Of a stretch of 64,000 nt of DNA, positions 25,925 through 35,386 are shown piece by piece; the first letter of the stretch is position 1, and every line of letters begins with the position of its first letter. The position numbers and the translations under genes are program-made. The notes beneath the pieces were generated by a model that made no database searches, had not been told where the DNA came from, and saw only the letters and a program-made list of their open reading frames with translations. Source of the DNA: an uncultured Roseobacter sp. (GTDB lineage Bacteria; Pseudomonadota; Alphaproteobacteria; Rhodobacterales; Rhodobacteraceae); the NCBI RefSeq assembly GCF_947488185.1, contig NZ_CANKYM010000009.1, forward strand, positions 1 through 64,000. The letters run 5' to 3'.

Positions 25925-27415
25925 CTATCCTGCCGTATTTTTCTTACGTTCAATACGTTTGCGCTGCCGGGTGTAAACAGGTTTGGGCTGTGTTCCGGTA
26001 TCGACCTCCTCTTGGCCGAACCTATCGTTTGATCTGCCTTGGTGGTTTGCATGCGCCTTGTTGGGTGTCAACTCTGCAGCCCCTTTTGCGCCCAGCTCAA
26101 GACGCCCCCAAAGCGCGCCAGCCAACAGCCAGGTCAAGGGCGTCATTCCAGAATTGGGGATCAGGTCGATGAGATTGGCAATGAGCAGCAATGCGCATAT
26201 CGACGTCTCGATGCTGATCTTGTAGCGATTTTTGTGGATGAAGAGCAAAAAGATCGGGACCGTGAGCAAACCGACCTCGAGAAGATAACCGACCCATCCG
26301 CTGACGCCGATCGTGATCACCCAGTAACCATCGGCGAGAACCAGATCGCGCCCGCGTTCGTCAAAGACCCGTGAGCGACCCCACAGGCCCCAGCCAAAGA
26401 CCGGTTTGCGGGAGGCTTTTTCAAGCAGCAGGTCTTCGTTTCGCAGGCGCACGTTGAGCGATTCCGCCCGCACGGGATCAATCCGGGCGACCATGCTCGA
26501 GACCCGGTCAACCGGGATGAGCCCGGCCCCGCGCAAGAGTGGGTAGGAAAGGAATATGCTTGCGATGATCACGGCAAAGAGAAGCTGAGTGCGCGCACCG
26601 AACAGTAAGGCAACCGGCAAAATAATGATCGTGATCAGGAATGCGCCCAGGTTATTGGAGATGATCAGCGTCATGAAGAGCCATCCGGCCAGCACCAGAT
26701 ATTTCACCCTCTGTTGCGTTATCGCCCGGGACAGGCCTGCCGCCGCCAGCGTTGCCATTGCAAGGAAAAGGCCAAGCAGCAGGCCGTGGGATAAAAAGAC
26801 GATCGGGCGCCAGTCGCCGCCGCGGTAATGCTGCCGCCAGCTGTGCGGGAAAAAACCGTAGACCCAGCTGTTCAGCTGTGGGGACATCCGGGCTTCGAAC
26901 AGGGTCAGGAACGAATACCCGAAGGCTGCGATGCATAAGACCCAGAGCAATGTCCGCTGAGCATCGGGGTGGGCCAGAAATTTGCGGGCCAGCGCCAGGG
27001 GTACAAGGACGATTGCCAGGCTCAGGATTTGGGACATCCCGTCGTAAAGAGACATCCCCTGCAGATATCGGGTTCCATACCTCAGCCCGGTTTGATTATC
27101 GAAGACAGTGGCCAGGATGCCGAGGACCATGCCAACGATCATGATCCGGACCCACCAGGAGCCGGGCCACAGACCGTCAAGAGATCGGATTCCTGCCTGG
27201 GTTTTGGCAAAGATCAGCGCCAGCCCGAGAGCAGTCAGTGCCGGGATCGAGTGCTTGTCGAAAGCCGGTAGCATCGGAAGATCAAGCGATGTTCCCGTGG
27301 GCAGCAGAAGATATCCGCAGACAATACTGAGCACGATGGCCAGCGGGACACGCATCTTCACGAAGAAGACGTGACACACAACGGGCCATAACAGGAGGGC
27401 AGCAAGAGGGGGCAT
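25925..27415 (-). CDS. O-antigen ligase / Wzy-like polymerase
   Basis: A 496-aa polytopic membrane protein of the Wzy/WaaL/ExoQ type, with about 11-12 hydrophobic helices and a large periplasmic loop. Within the C-terminal half, LNVRLRNEDLLLEKASRKPVFGWGLWGRS is the loop preceding the G-x-G-x2 pattern of O-antigen polymerases. It should join flipped repeat units into long chains in the periplasm, working with the flippase at 7178-8557 and the Wzz-like protein at 50079-51626. The C-terminal 50 residues are basic and cytoplasmic. It begins the minus-strand operon; a possible promoter lies at 27544-27573. Confidence 0.9.
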   Translation of the reverse strand: MPPLAALLLWPVVCHVFFVKMRVPLAIVLSIVCGYLLLPTGTSLDLPMLPAFDKHSIPALTALGLALIFAKTQAGIRSLDGLWPGSWWVRIMIVGMVLGILATVFDNQTGLRYGTRYLQGMSLYDGMSQILSLAIVLVPLALARKFLAHPDAQRTLLWVLCIAAFGYSFLTLFEARMSPQLNSWVYGFFPHSWRQHYRGGDWRPIVFLSHGLLLGLFLAMATLAAAGLSRAITQQRVKYLVLAGWLFMTLIISNNLGAFLITIIILPVALLFGARTQLLFAVIIASIFLSYPLLRGAGLIPVDRVSSMVARIDPVRAESLNVRLRNEDLLLEKASRKPVFGWGLWGRSRVFDERGRDLVLADGYWVITIGVSGWVGYLLEVGLLTVPIFLLFIHKNRYKISIETSICALLLIANLIDLIPNSGMTPLTWLLAGALWGRLELGAKGAAELTPNKAHANHQGRSNDRFGQEEVDTGTQPKPVYTRQRKRIERKKNTAG

Positions 27416-27543
27416 CGATGGCGACCGGCTTTAGATCTGGATAATCATGGGCGGGCTGTTCTCCTACTAGATCCAGTCCTGATGACAGCTTCGGGGCCTC
27501 TACTCCAAGACTATACCAAGCCACCGCACGATTACGCCACCCA

Positions 27544-27573
27544 ATCTTAATAAAAAGCGAAGAGTTTGCTCAA
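27544..27573 (-). promoter_or_regulatory. Candidate promoter of the polymerase operon
   Basis: On the minus strand TTGAGC and TAAGAT are separated by 18 bases and lie about 130 bases upstream of the polymerase start, in an A/T-rich patch. Each hexamer matches the vegetative consensus at four of six positions. This is weak but is the best pair in the gap. Confidence 0.3.
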
Positions 27574-27653
27574 GTGCTGGCGACCGCCGGTAACCATTGG
27601 CGGAAAACAAAGGCATTTTGTTTTCTGGCATTATGCGACGGGAGATACGCGAC

Positions 27654-27914
27654 ATGACAGATAACTTCAGAGATTTCACAGGTGGTTTGGAAAGTCCGGC
27701 AACACATCTGGTCGAGACCTCCCCCAGCGATACCGGTGATCTGCCCATGACCAGCCGTGCGTTGAATGTCGGGACGGCGGGCACATTACGTGTCACAACC
27801 ATCGGAGGCACCACCGCTACCGTTTACATTGCAGCCGGGATTCCCTTTCCGGTGCGGGTGACGCGGATCTGGCAAACCGGAACAACGGCCACTGGCATCG
27901 TGGTGATGTACTGA
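27654..27914 (+). CDS. Spike base protein, Rcc01079 (GhsA)-like
   Basis: An 86-aa protein that looks like the small head-spike base protein of Rhodobacterales gene transfer agents and related phages, typified by Rcc01079 (GhsA) of R. capsulatus. Typical family features are the N-terminal GLESPATHLVETSPSDTGDL, then SRALNVGTAGTLRVT, and the C-terminal PVRVTRIWQTGTTATGIVV. The ATG at 27654 has GGGAG about 9 bases upstream. The stop overlaps the start of the next gene by one base (TGATG), so the two are translationally coupled. No signal peptide is seen, as expected for a protein assembled in the cytoplasm into a particle. Family call from memory of conserved patterns, not from a search. Confidence 0.75.
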   Translation: MTDNFRDFTGGLESPATHLVETSPSDTGDLPMTSRALNVGTAGTLRVTTIGGTTATVYIAAGIPFPVRVTRIWQTGTTATGIVVMY

Positions 27915-29065
27915 TGACCAGCATTTCAATGGGGATTGGTCTGTCGAGCCAAAGCAACTGGGTTCTTCTGGAAACACCTGGTGGAGGGCCCGTCGTTCGT
28001 ATTTCCCTGTTGGAGAACGGGACGGCCGAAATCGAGGCCAATGGCGGCGGACAGGTGACGATCACCGTTGCCGGATCGGCCAGTTATGACGGGGAATACC
28101 TGATTGATACCGCAGATCTTGCAAGTGGCCCGGTCAATCTGGTGCCGCCCGCCTTGTCTGGCAGCGGTACGACCGCCGCGGGCGATACGCTTCCACTCGT
28201 TCCGGGTCTCTGGGTCTATGGCGGCGGAGATATCGCGCCGACAATCTCGTATTCTTCGGGCAGCACGAATGCCGTGGATACAAGCAACCCTGCCATGCCG
28301 ACCCTGTTGGTGGATGTAGCTGACGCAGGGACTGTCATTGCGGTCAGTGAACAGGCAGCAGGTGTGAGCGGGACACGTACCGCGGCCAGCAACAGCGTGC
28401 CCATTGCTGCCCCACCATTGGAAATCGACCTGGTGTTCAGCGGAGCGGGATCGGGAAGCAGTACGTCAAGTTATACCTTCCCGGGTGCCACATTGGGTGC
28501 GGCAGATGCCGACAGGGAACTCTACATTGCAACCGGAGGCTTCCGGACGGGTTCGTCGTCATCGAATGTGTTCAATGTGACTGTTGGAGGCGTAAGCGCC
28601 ACGCGGGTGGCGGAAGTTATAGAGGCAGGGTCGAACCTGACTGTTCTGAACCTTCATAAGGTCGCTGTCCCGGTCGGCACAACAGCGGATATCGTTGTCA
28701 GCCTCAGTGCCGGATCAATCTCCCAGTCCCGGATCGGTATTCAGGTCGCCCGGGTTCTGAAGACAGGCGGTACCACCGTCACGGAGGTTGCCACGGCGAA
28801 TGTCGCCCAAGATGTGCACCCGGTTGATGTGGATGCAGTTGACGGGGGGTTTGCTCTCGCGGCAGCGTTCAAATCGGGCAATACGACGCAACCGACGATT
28901 ACCGGGCTGACCGCACGTGGAACACCTTATGTGGACATTGACAGTGGCGAGTTCTTATCCATTGCCTTCGATGTGGTCACAACCACCGGAACAAGGTCCA
29001 TCAACACGCGCGTGAATGAGGCCGCCCCCGGTCGCCACATTGCCGCTGCAATCGCTTTTGAATAG
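27914..29065 (+). CDS. Phage/GTA spike-like beta-rich protein
   Basis: A 383-aa protein without signal peptide or membrane segment, low in charge and rich in Gly, Ser, Thr, Val and Ala. The C-terminal 220 residues (from about LEIDLVFSGAGSGSSTSSYT) show the pattern of a jelly-roll-like domain often seen in phage and GTA tail or spike proteins: a TFPGATLGAADADRELYIA strand pair, VTVGGVSATRV, VPVGTTADIVVSLS, and a terminal HIAAAIAFE strand. The N-terminal 140 residues are a separate beta-rich region. Coupled to the spike base gene and 9 bases before the beta-helix gene, it is the probable spike shaft or fibre. Function unproven. Confidence 0.65.
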   Translation: MTSISMGIGLSSQSNWVLLETPGGGPVVRISLLENGTAEIEANGGGQVTITVAGSASYDGEYLIDTADLASGPVNLVPPALSGSGTTAAGDTLPLVPGLWVYGGGDIAPTISYSSGSTNAVDTSNPAMPTLLVDVADAGTVIAVSEQAAGVSGTRTAASNSVPIAAPPLEIDLVFSGAGSGSSTSSYTFPGATLGAADADRELYIATGGFRTGSSSSNVFNVTVGGVSATRVAEVIEAGSNLTVLNLHKVAVPVGTTADIVVSLSAGSISQSRIGIQVARVLKTGGTTVTEVATANVAQDVHPVDVDAVDGGFALAAAFKSGNTTQPTITGLTARGTPYVDIDSGEFLSIAFDVVTTTGTRSINTRVNEAAPGRHIAAAIAFE

Positions 29066-29074
29066 AGACATAAT

Positions 29075-31117
29075 ATGAAATTAAGGTTCATTTCTGAAGC
29101 ACTCGGCGGTCAGGCCATTACACTGACAGCTGCGGAAAACGGTGTCGTCGCCGGTCCCCTGACGGCTGGCAACTGGGGGGGAACCGAGGTTTCCACAGCA
29201 GGTAACATCCGGATCCTGACGGACAGGACAACCTTGCAGGTTGCTCCGGAAAGTGTGCGATTTACCGTCGATCTGAGCAACGCGCTCTTTGACAGTACCG
29301 AAACTTATTCTGCAGTTACGGGGCAAACCCATGCGAATGCCTACGACCCGCGTCAGCATGACCTGATTTTTCTGTGGGATATGGGCGATGACATGCAGTG
29401 GACCGCGCCCGTCAATATCCTGCCGAAATGGAAATCCAAACGCTATGCAAAAGGGCCTTTTGTCTCGCATTGCTATACTCAGCCAGGATCATACAGGGTC
29501 AAGCTGACAGTGATCGAGCCTTCCAGCGGCAAGGTTGCCGAGGCGCCCGAGCTTGTTGTCAATGTATCTGATCCGGATGCGGCTTATTACGGGGCGGATA
29601 CGATCTGCGTGAACCCGGTGGGAGACAATGATTTCGCAGGCGCGCCGACAGGGGCGCAGCGGGTGAATACAAACACGCTCTATACCGAGGATGCGCTCTG
29701 GCAGAACAACCTCATGGGGAATAAAAACCGTTGGCTTTTCAAGCGCGGCGGGACTTATGACGTGGGTGTTCAGATTACTAATACCACGCGCGACGGTGTC
29801 TATTTCGGGGCCTATGGCACAGGGGCCAGACCGATCCTGCGAAACTTCAATACGGCTAATCAGGGACGTATTTTCGACGTCAAGAACCAGCATGCCGCGG
29901 CCGGTACGAAATCCGATTTCCGGGTTGTCGGCATTGAGGCAAGAGGGGGGTTTGACCCGTCTTCAATGATCGTGAGTACCACGCTGTACCCCGACAGGGG
30001 GCGGGCCTTCATGACCTGCGGAGACCCGCTTGATCTTGTCGTGAGCGACTGCCGTATTTCCGGCTTCATGCTGACCACCTGCGGTTTCAATCATGGGGAC
30101 GTGGATAATGCGACCCAGATCAATCATCATTTTGATGATACCTACATCACCGATTTCGGTGGCCAGTACGTGATCATCACCGAAGCCAATATCCATCCGA
30201 AAAGCAGTTTTTCAGCAACGGGGCTGGCCATTGTGCAAAACATTGATGCCAGCAGCGATGACAATCAGCTTCGCGCGCCCATCCGGTCGAACGGCGTGTA
30301 TTTTACGCACGGCAGAGGATGCGATCTGTTCCATACGTCGGAAGCAGGTCAGCCGTGCTGGAAAGTCGAAGAACGGCCCACGAAGGGTACATCGGCCAAC
30401 CAGGATGGCCATATCATCAATATCCATTCCTCAACGATGGAAGGCGGCTACCCCGGACCTGTGCGGATCAATGGCAACATGAGCATCTACCCGCGCAGTA
30501 ACATTCAGAACGCGATTTTTGACGGCAATATATTCGTCGGAAATTACCAGTCGGAATGTTTCATTTCCGCCGAAGGGCAGGGGCTGACGGTCAGAAACAA
30601 TCTCGGTGTCAAACCCGCGTCCACCACGACGGGGATCGCCAACCGGCTGTTGGCCTTTGTGGCAACCAGAAACGACAATGACGCTATTGCTGCAGGAGAA
30701 ACCGCGCCGATACGTGTGTTCAACAACACGATGCTGATTCACAGCACCAGCCAGCAGCATCTTGATTTTGTATCCCCCTTCACCCGTGATGATCCAACCG
30801 CTTCCGGGCTGGGTGCCTATCCGGATGTGACCCAGGATAACAACCTGCTCCATATGTATGCCCTGGACGCGGCATATGTGCCCTTCGCTCCCGTTACGGA
30901 GAACGTGCTGTTCGCTCCACGGTGCAAGGGGCGGCGCCTGAATGCGACCTTTACCCTGGATACCACCTTTGCAAGCGTCGGTGACGTGCTGGATACAAAG
31001 CCTGCGCCGGGTTCACCCGCGCTTGGGGCGGCACTGAACGGGCTTGTGTCGCATCTGGATATCTCCGGTGATTTACGCCCGGCCTACCCCTCCGTCGGTG
31101 CCTGGGAAGGTGACTAG
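29075..31117 (+). CDS. PKD-domain plus right-handed beta-helix protein
   Basis: A 680-aa protein. An N-terminal 50 residues precede a PKD-like domain (about 55-165; hallmarks FLWDMGDD and FVSHCYTQPGSYRVKLTV). A long parallel beta-helix follows (about 190-660), with repeated short strands and Asn/Asp turns, ending in a GDLRPAYPSVGAWEGD cap like those of polysaccharide lyases. Such folds bind or cut polysaccharide, for example in phage tailspikes and alginate or pectate lyases. No Sec signal is present. Its position next to a spike base and spike-like protein suggests the receptor-binding or depolymerising tip. By eye the gene is less GC-rich than the sugar genes around it, hinting at transfer. 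Confidence 0.72.
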   Translation: MKLRFISEALGGQAITLTAAENGVVAGPLTAGNWGGTEVSTAGNIRILTDRTTLQVAPESVRFTVDLSNALFDSTETYSAVTGQTHANAYDPRQHDLIFLWDMGDDMQWTAPVNILPKWKSKRYAKGPFVSHCYTQPGSYRVKLTVIEPSSGKVAEAPELVVNVSDPDAAYYGADTICVNPVGDNDFAGAPTGAQRVNTNTLYTEDALWQNNLMGNKNRWLFKRGGTYDVGVQITNTTRDGVYFGAYGTGARPILRNFNTANQGRIFDVKNQHAAAGTKSDFRVVGIEARGGFDPSSMIVSTTLYPDRGRAFMTCGDPLDLVVSDCRISGFMLTTCGFNHGDVDNATQINHHFDDTYITDFGGQYVIITEANIHPKSSFSATGLAIVQNIDASSDDNQLRAPIRSNGVYFTHGRGCDLFHTSEAGQPCWKVEERPTKGTSANQDGHIINIHSSTMEGGYPGPVRINGNMSIYPRSNIQNAIFDGNIFVGNYQSECFISAEGQGLTVRNNLGVKPASTTTGIANRLLAFVATRNDNDAIAAGETAPIRVFNNTMLIHSTSQQHLDFVSPFTRDDPTASGLGAYPDVTQDNNLLHMYALDAAYVPFAPVTENVLFAPRCKGRRLNATFTLDTTFASVGDVLDTKPAPGSPALGAALNGLVSHLDISGDLRPAYPSVGAWEGD

Positions 31118-31210
31118 CCTGGCGCTATCGAGCCCATGGTTCTCATGACTTTACTCAGTTTAAGGGAATAGGCATAACGCACAGGCACCGTCAGAGGATT
31201 TTGTACCTTC

Positions 31211-32461
31211 GTGTCTCGTTTGCCCCGCCTTGCCTATCTGACCGCGCTCTACCCGGCCGCATCGCATACTTTCATTCTGCGCGAGGTTACCGCCTTGCGC
31301 GCGCTTGGCTTCGAGGTGCACACCTGCTCCATGCGCCGCCCGGGTCCTGAGCATCTGATCGGGCCGGAAGAAGATACAGCACAGGCGTCGACCTTCTACG
31401 CCATCGAGACCGGCAAAAAACCTGCAGAGATGCTGCGGGCACTGGCCACGGGGCTTGCCCGTCCGGGGCGGTTTGCGACAGCGCTGCGGCTGGCATGGCA
31501 AACAGCGCCGGCAGGGCTTACCGGTTTTCTCAAGCAGATGGCCTATCTGGCCGAAGCGATTGTGCTGGCGCGCCATTTGCGGGTGCAGGGCGTCGATCAC
31601 CTGCACAATCATTTTGCCGATCCCTCCGCCAATGTCGCGCTGTTGGCCGCGACCCTTGCAGATATACCGTTCAGCTACACGCTGCATGGCCCTGCGGAGC
31701 TTTACGCGCCCGAGAAATGGCACCTGCGGACCAAAACCGCGCGCGCGGCTTTCGTGGTCTGTATCAGCCATTTCTGCAGGGCACAGGCGATGTATTTCTC
31801 TGATCCCTCGGATTGGCACAAACTGAGGATCGTACACTGCGGGGTGCTGCCCGATCGCTACACGGGCCGGGCCACTGATGAAAACACCGGGACACGTCTG
31901 GTGTTCGTCGGCCGATTGACCGCGATCAAGGGGGTGCGGGTATTGCTCGACGCTTTTGAGCGGGCTCGGGCGACACGACCGGATCTGGCTCTGACACTGG
32001 TTGGCGACGGCGATGACCGGGCGCATCTGGAACAACTTGCTGCGCCACTGGGCGAGGCGGTGCATTTTGCCGGGTTTCAATCGCAAGATGGCGTGGCGGA
32101 AGCCCTGGCCAAGGCTGATATCCTGGTGTTGCCCAGCTTTGCCGAAGGGTTGCCCGTGGTTCTGATGGAAGCTTTTGCCGCGGCAACGCCGGTAATCTGC
32201 ACACAGGTCGCCGGGGTTGGTGAGCTGGTCGAGGACGGGGTATCGGGCTGTCTGGTGCCAGCAGGCGATGTTGACAGCCTGGCAGACCGGATTGCCTATC
32301 TTGCCGATCACCCGGCAGAGCGTACGGAGATGGGAGCAAAGGGGCAGCAAAAAGTGCAGGCGGAGTTCGATGTTCGCCTTGAAGCGGCCCGAATTGCATC
32401 ACTATTTGCAGGCACAGCGGGTTCCGACGTGCGCCCCACCCCTTATACCGAGACAGTCTGA
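31211..32461 (+). CDS. Family 4 glycosyltransferase (WcaL/ExoL-like)
   Basis: A 416-aa GT-B enzyme. LAYLTALYPAASHTFILREV is the first Rossmann strand typical of colanic acid WcaL-type proteins; HLHNHFADPSANVALLAA and SYTLHGPAELYAPEKW are acceptor-side motifs. The donor site is LPSFAEGLPVVLMEAFAAATPVI, containing the E-x7-E pair. It should add a sugar to the lipid-linked repeat. The start is a GTG at 31211 with only a distant GAGG. Its stop overlaps the asparagine synthase ATG by one base. Confidence 0.9.
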   Translation: MSRLPRLAYLTALYPAASHTFILREVTALRALGFEVHTCSMRRPGPEHLIGPEEDTAQASTFYAIETGKKPAEMLRALATGLARPGRFATALRLAWQTAPAGLTGFLKQMAYLAEAIVLARHLRVQGVDHLHNHFADPSANVALLAATLADIPFSYTLHGPAELYAPEKWHLRTKTARAAFVVCISHFCRAQAMYFSDPSDWHKLRIVHCGVLPDRYTGRATDENTGTRLVFVGRLTAIKGVRVLLDAFERARATRPDLALTLVGDGDDRAHLEQLAAPLGEAVHFAGFQSQDGVAEALAKADILVLPSFAEGLPVVLMEAFAAATPVICTQVAGVGELVEDGVSGCLVPAGDVDSLADRIAYLADHPAERTEMGAKGQQKVQAEFDVRLEAARIASLFAGTAGSDVRPTPYTETV

Positions 32462-34422
32462 TGTGCGGCATTACCGGATACCTTTGGACAACGGGTGCGG
32501 GACCCGCGCCCGATCCGACCATCGAAGCCATGATGTCTGCCATCGCGCACCGGGGCCCGGACAGCCAGGGCCACTGGTCTGACACGGAGGCGGGGATCGC
32601 CTTTGGGCATCTGCGTCTGGCGATTGTCGACCTCACCCCGGCCGGACATCAGCCGATGCAGGCGGCTTCGGGGCGATATGTGCTGACCTTCAACGGCGAA
32701 ATCTACAACCATCAGGATCTGCGGGTTGAACTGGAGGCGGCAGGGAAGGCGCCACCATGGCGTGGAAATTCTGATACAGAGACGCTTTTAGCCGGGATCG
32801 ATGCCTGGGGGCTGCAGGAGACCCTGACGCGCTGCGTGGGCATGTTCGCGTTTGCCCTGTGGGATCGGAAGACCCGGACGCTCAGCCTGGCGCGGGACCG
32901 GATGGGGGAAAAGCCGCTCTACTACGGCTGGCAGGGCCGGGGGGAGGCGCGCAGCTTTCTGTTTGGCTCCGAACTCAAGGCTTTGCGGGCACATCCGGCT
33001 TTCGAGGGCGAGATTGCTCCGGCCAGCCTGGTGGAGGTGTTGCGGCACGGACATGTTGCAGAGGATCGGTCGATCTACGCGGGCATTGCCAAGGTGCGCC
33101 CCGGCCAGATCGTGACCCTGAATGCCCAGACGCGCGAGATGGAAACCGGGCTCTACTGGGACGGGGCTGCGGTTGCCGCAGCGGCGAAACCGGCGCGGAT
33201 GTCGGATGTGCAGGCCGTTGACCGGCTGGAAGCGCTGTTGCTGGATGCCGTGGGTCAGCAGATGATGTCCGATGTGCCGCTGGGGGCGTTTTTGTCGGGG
33301 GGTATCGACAGCTCTACCGTTGTGGCGTTGATGCAGAAGCTGAGCGATACACCGGTGCATACCTTTTCCATCGGGTTTCACGAAGCGCGCTACGATGAGG
33401 CCGATTTTGCCCGTGCCGTGGCCGCGCATCTGGGGACCCATCACACGGATCTTTACGTCTCTGATCAGGATCTGCGCGATGTCATTCCGCTTTTGCCGCA
33501 GATGTATGATGAACCCTTTGCTGACAGTTCCCAGATTCCGACCTATCTGGTTTCCAAGCTGGCGCGGGCGCATGTGACGGTGTCGCTGTCGGGCGACGGC
33601 GGCGATGAGCTGTTTTGCGGCTACGGGCGGTATGCACATGCGGCGAAGCTGCGGGCGAAACTGGCCGCGATCCCGCAGCCGTTGCGCAGCCTGGGAGGCA
33701 CAGCCATTCGCGGCCTGCCCGCGCGCGGGCTGACGGCTTTGCTGTCGGGGCTCATCCCTACCCCGCAGGGCAAGGAGCCTATTGGCCAGCGCCTGCACCG
33801 TCTGGCCAATTATGCCAAACAACCCGATTTAGAGACACTGCACCGCACGATGGTATCTGTCTGGCGCTTCCCCGAGGCGGCGGTGCCGGGCGCTACGCAG
33901 GCCCCGTCGATGCTGGCAGAGGCCCTGCCGCCGCGCGGCGGTCTGGGTGATATCGAGCGGATGATGCAGCTCGATATGCTGACCTATATGGTCGATGACA
34001 TTCTGGCCAAGGTGGATCGCGCCACGATGGCGGTTGCGCTGGAAAGCCGCGCGCCGCTTCTGGATCACCGGGTGGTGGAATTTGCCTGGGCCCTGCCGGA
34101 GGACATGAAACTGCGCGGCGATCAGACGAAATGGGCCCTGCGGCAGGTGCTTTACCGCCATGTGCCACCCGAGCTGATCGAACGCCCCAAGATGGGGTTC
34201 GAGGTGCCCATCGGGTTATGGCTGCGTGGCGGGTTGAAAGACTGGGCCGCGGCGCTGCTGGATCCCACGCGGCTGCGCCGCGAGGGTTATTTCGACGCCG
34301 CCCTCATCGGGCGGATGTGGCAGGAGCATCTGTCCGAACGGTTCAACTGGGGTCCGCAGCTGTGGTGCGTGTTGATGATACAGGCGTGGCTCGAGACGCT
34401 GCCTGAGAAGAAGAATGGGTAA
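32461..34422 (+). CDS. asnB: Asparagine synthase (glutamine-hydrolysing)
   Basis: A 653-aa two-domain enzyme. The N-terminal Ntn glutaminase starts MCGITGYLW with Cys2 as nucleophile; the synthetase domain has the PP-loop LSGGIDSS at 278-285, followed by the conserved SLSGDGGDELFCGYGRY. It takes ammonia from glutamine and amidates an ATP-activated carboxylate. In EPS and O-antigen loci such proteins are often thought to amidate uronic acids rather than aspartate; UDP-uronate enzymes are encoded at 39379-43021. The length and motifs are complete. Overlaps the GT4 gene by one base and is followed 3 bases later by a sulfotransferase. Confidence 0.93.
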   Translation: MCGITGYLWTTGAGPAPDPTIEAMMSAIAHRGPDSQGHWSDTEAGIAFGHLRLAIVDLTPAGHQPMQAASGRYVLTFNGEIYNHQDLRVELEAAGKAPPWRGNSDTETLLAGIDAWGLQETLTRCVGMFAFALWDRKTRTLSLARDRMGEKPLYYGWQGRGEARSFLFGSELKALRAHPAFEGEIAPASLVEVLRHGHVAEDRSIYAGIAKVRPGQIVTLNAQTREMETGLYWDGAAVAAAAKPARMSDVQAVDRLEALLLDAVGQQMMSDVPLGAFLSGGIDSSTVVALMQKLSDTPVHTFSIGFHEARYDEADFARAVAAHLGTHHTDLYVSDQDLRDVIPLLPQMYDEPFADSSQIPTYLVSKLARAHVTVSLSGDGGDELFCGYGRYAHAAKLRAKLAAIPQPLRSLGGTAIRGLPARGLTALLSGLIPTPQGKEPIGQRLHRLANYAKQPDLETLHRTMVSVWRFPEAAVPGATQAPSMLAEALPPRGGLGDIERMMQLDMLTYMVDDILAKVDRATMAVALESRAPLLDHRVVEFAWALPEDMKLRGDQTKWALRQVLYRHVPPELIERPKMGFEVPIGLWLRGGLKDWAAALLDPTRLRREGYFDAALIGRMWQEHLSERFNWGPQLWCVLMIQAWLETLPEKKNG

Positions 34423-34425
34423 TCC

Positions 34426-35361
34426 ATGGTAGAGATCACGTCACGATCTGTCGTTGTCTACGGGGCCTTGCGGTCGGGGACGACATTGCTCAGGCTGATG
34501 CTGGATGCACATCCCCGGCTTTCCTGCCCGGGAGAGACCGATTTTATCTTTGACCACCTGCGTCCCGGGGCACAGTTCTCGGGGTATGATATGGACGCGT
34601 TGCAGCGCGAACGTATCTACCGCAATCACGAAGCGCTCTATCCGGAGAACCCCTTGCCCGCGCCGACACCGGATGCCTTCATTGACAGGATCGCCCGGGA
34701 CGACAGCATTGCGGTGCTGATGCTGCACCGCAACCTGCACCGGGTGCTCGAGCTCTATCCACAGATGCGCGTCATTCACATGCTGCGCGACCCGCGTGAC
34801 GTGGCGCGGTCGAGTATTGGCATGGGCTGGGCCGGCACGGTCTATCATGGAGTGGATCATTGGATCGGCACCATGCAGAGCTGGAAGGCAGCGCAACCGC
34901 GGTTGCCTTCTGAACAGGTGCTGCAAATTTCCTATGAACAGCTGATCAAGGCACCCGAGAAAACTCTGGAAGAAATCTCGACATTCTGCGGCCTGCCTTA
35001 CGATCCCGGAATGCTGACCTATGACGCCAACAGCACCTATGACAAGCCGGATCCCAGCCTGGTCACGCAGTGGCGGCACAAGCAGACGCCCTATGAGGTC
35101 GGATTGGTCGAACATAAGATCGGTGCGTTGCTGACCGAGGCTGGCTATGCGCCCAGTGGCTTTCCGGCACAGGATCCGGGTCTGCTGGAGCGGTTTTCCC
35201 TGGGGCTGCGCAACAGGCGTGCAACATGGGCAAAACGGATCAAACGTTATGGGCTGCGTGACCCGTTGATCGTTGCGCTGTGCCGCCGATTGGGTATGCC
35301 CCACTATGCCGCGGGCGCGCAGCGCCGCATTGATGAAAAGCTGACCAGACTTTTAAAATAA
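34426..35361 (+). CDS. Sulfotransferase family protein
   Basis: A 311-aa PAPS-dependent sulfotransferase with phosphosulfate loop YGALRSGTTLLRLML (12-26) and the 3'-phosphate motif RVIHMLRDPRDVARSSIGMGW. It is closer to the tyrosylprotein or carbohydrate sulfotransferase type than the one at 24106-24951, and the two share little beyond the binding loops, so they probably sulfate different positions. It lies in the plus-strand run 31211-36478, downstream of asnB, and acts in the cytoplasm on sugar intermediates. Confidence 0.88.
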   Translation: MVEITSRSVVVYGALRSGTTLLRLMLDAHPRLSCPGETDFIFDHLRPGAQFSGYDMDALQRERIYRNHEALYPENPLPAPTPDAFIDRIARDDSIAVLMLHRNLHRVLELYPQMRVIHMLRDPRDVARSSIGMGWAGTVYHGVDHWIGTMQSWKAAQPRLPSEQVLQISYEQLIKAPEKTLEEISTFCGLPYDPGMLTYDANSTYDKPDPSLVTQWRHKQTPYEVGLVEHKIGALLTEAGYAPSGFPAQDPGLLERFSLGLRNRRATWAKRIKRYGLRDPLIVALCRRLGMPHYAAGAQRRIDEKLTRLLK

Positions 35362-35386
35362 TCCGGTTTTTAGGCAAAGCGCTACG

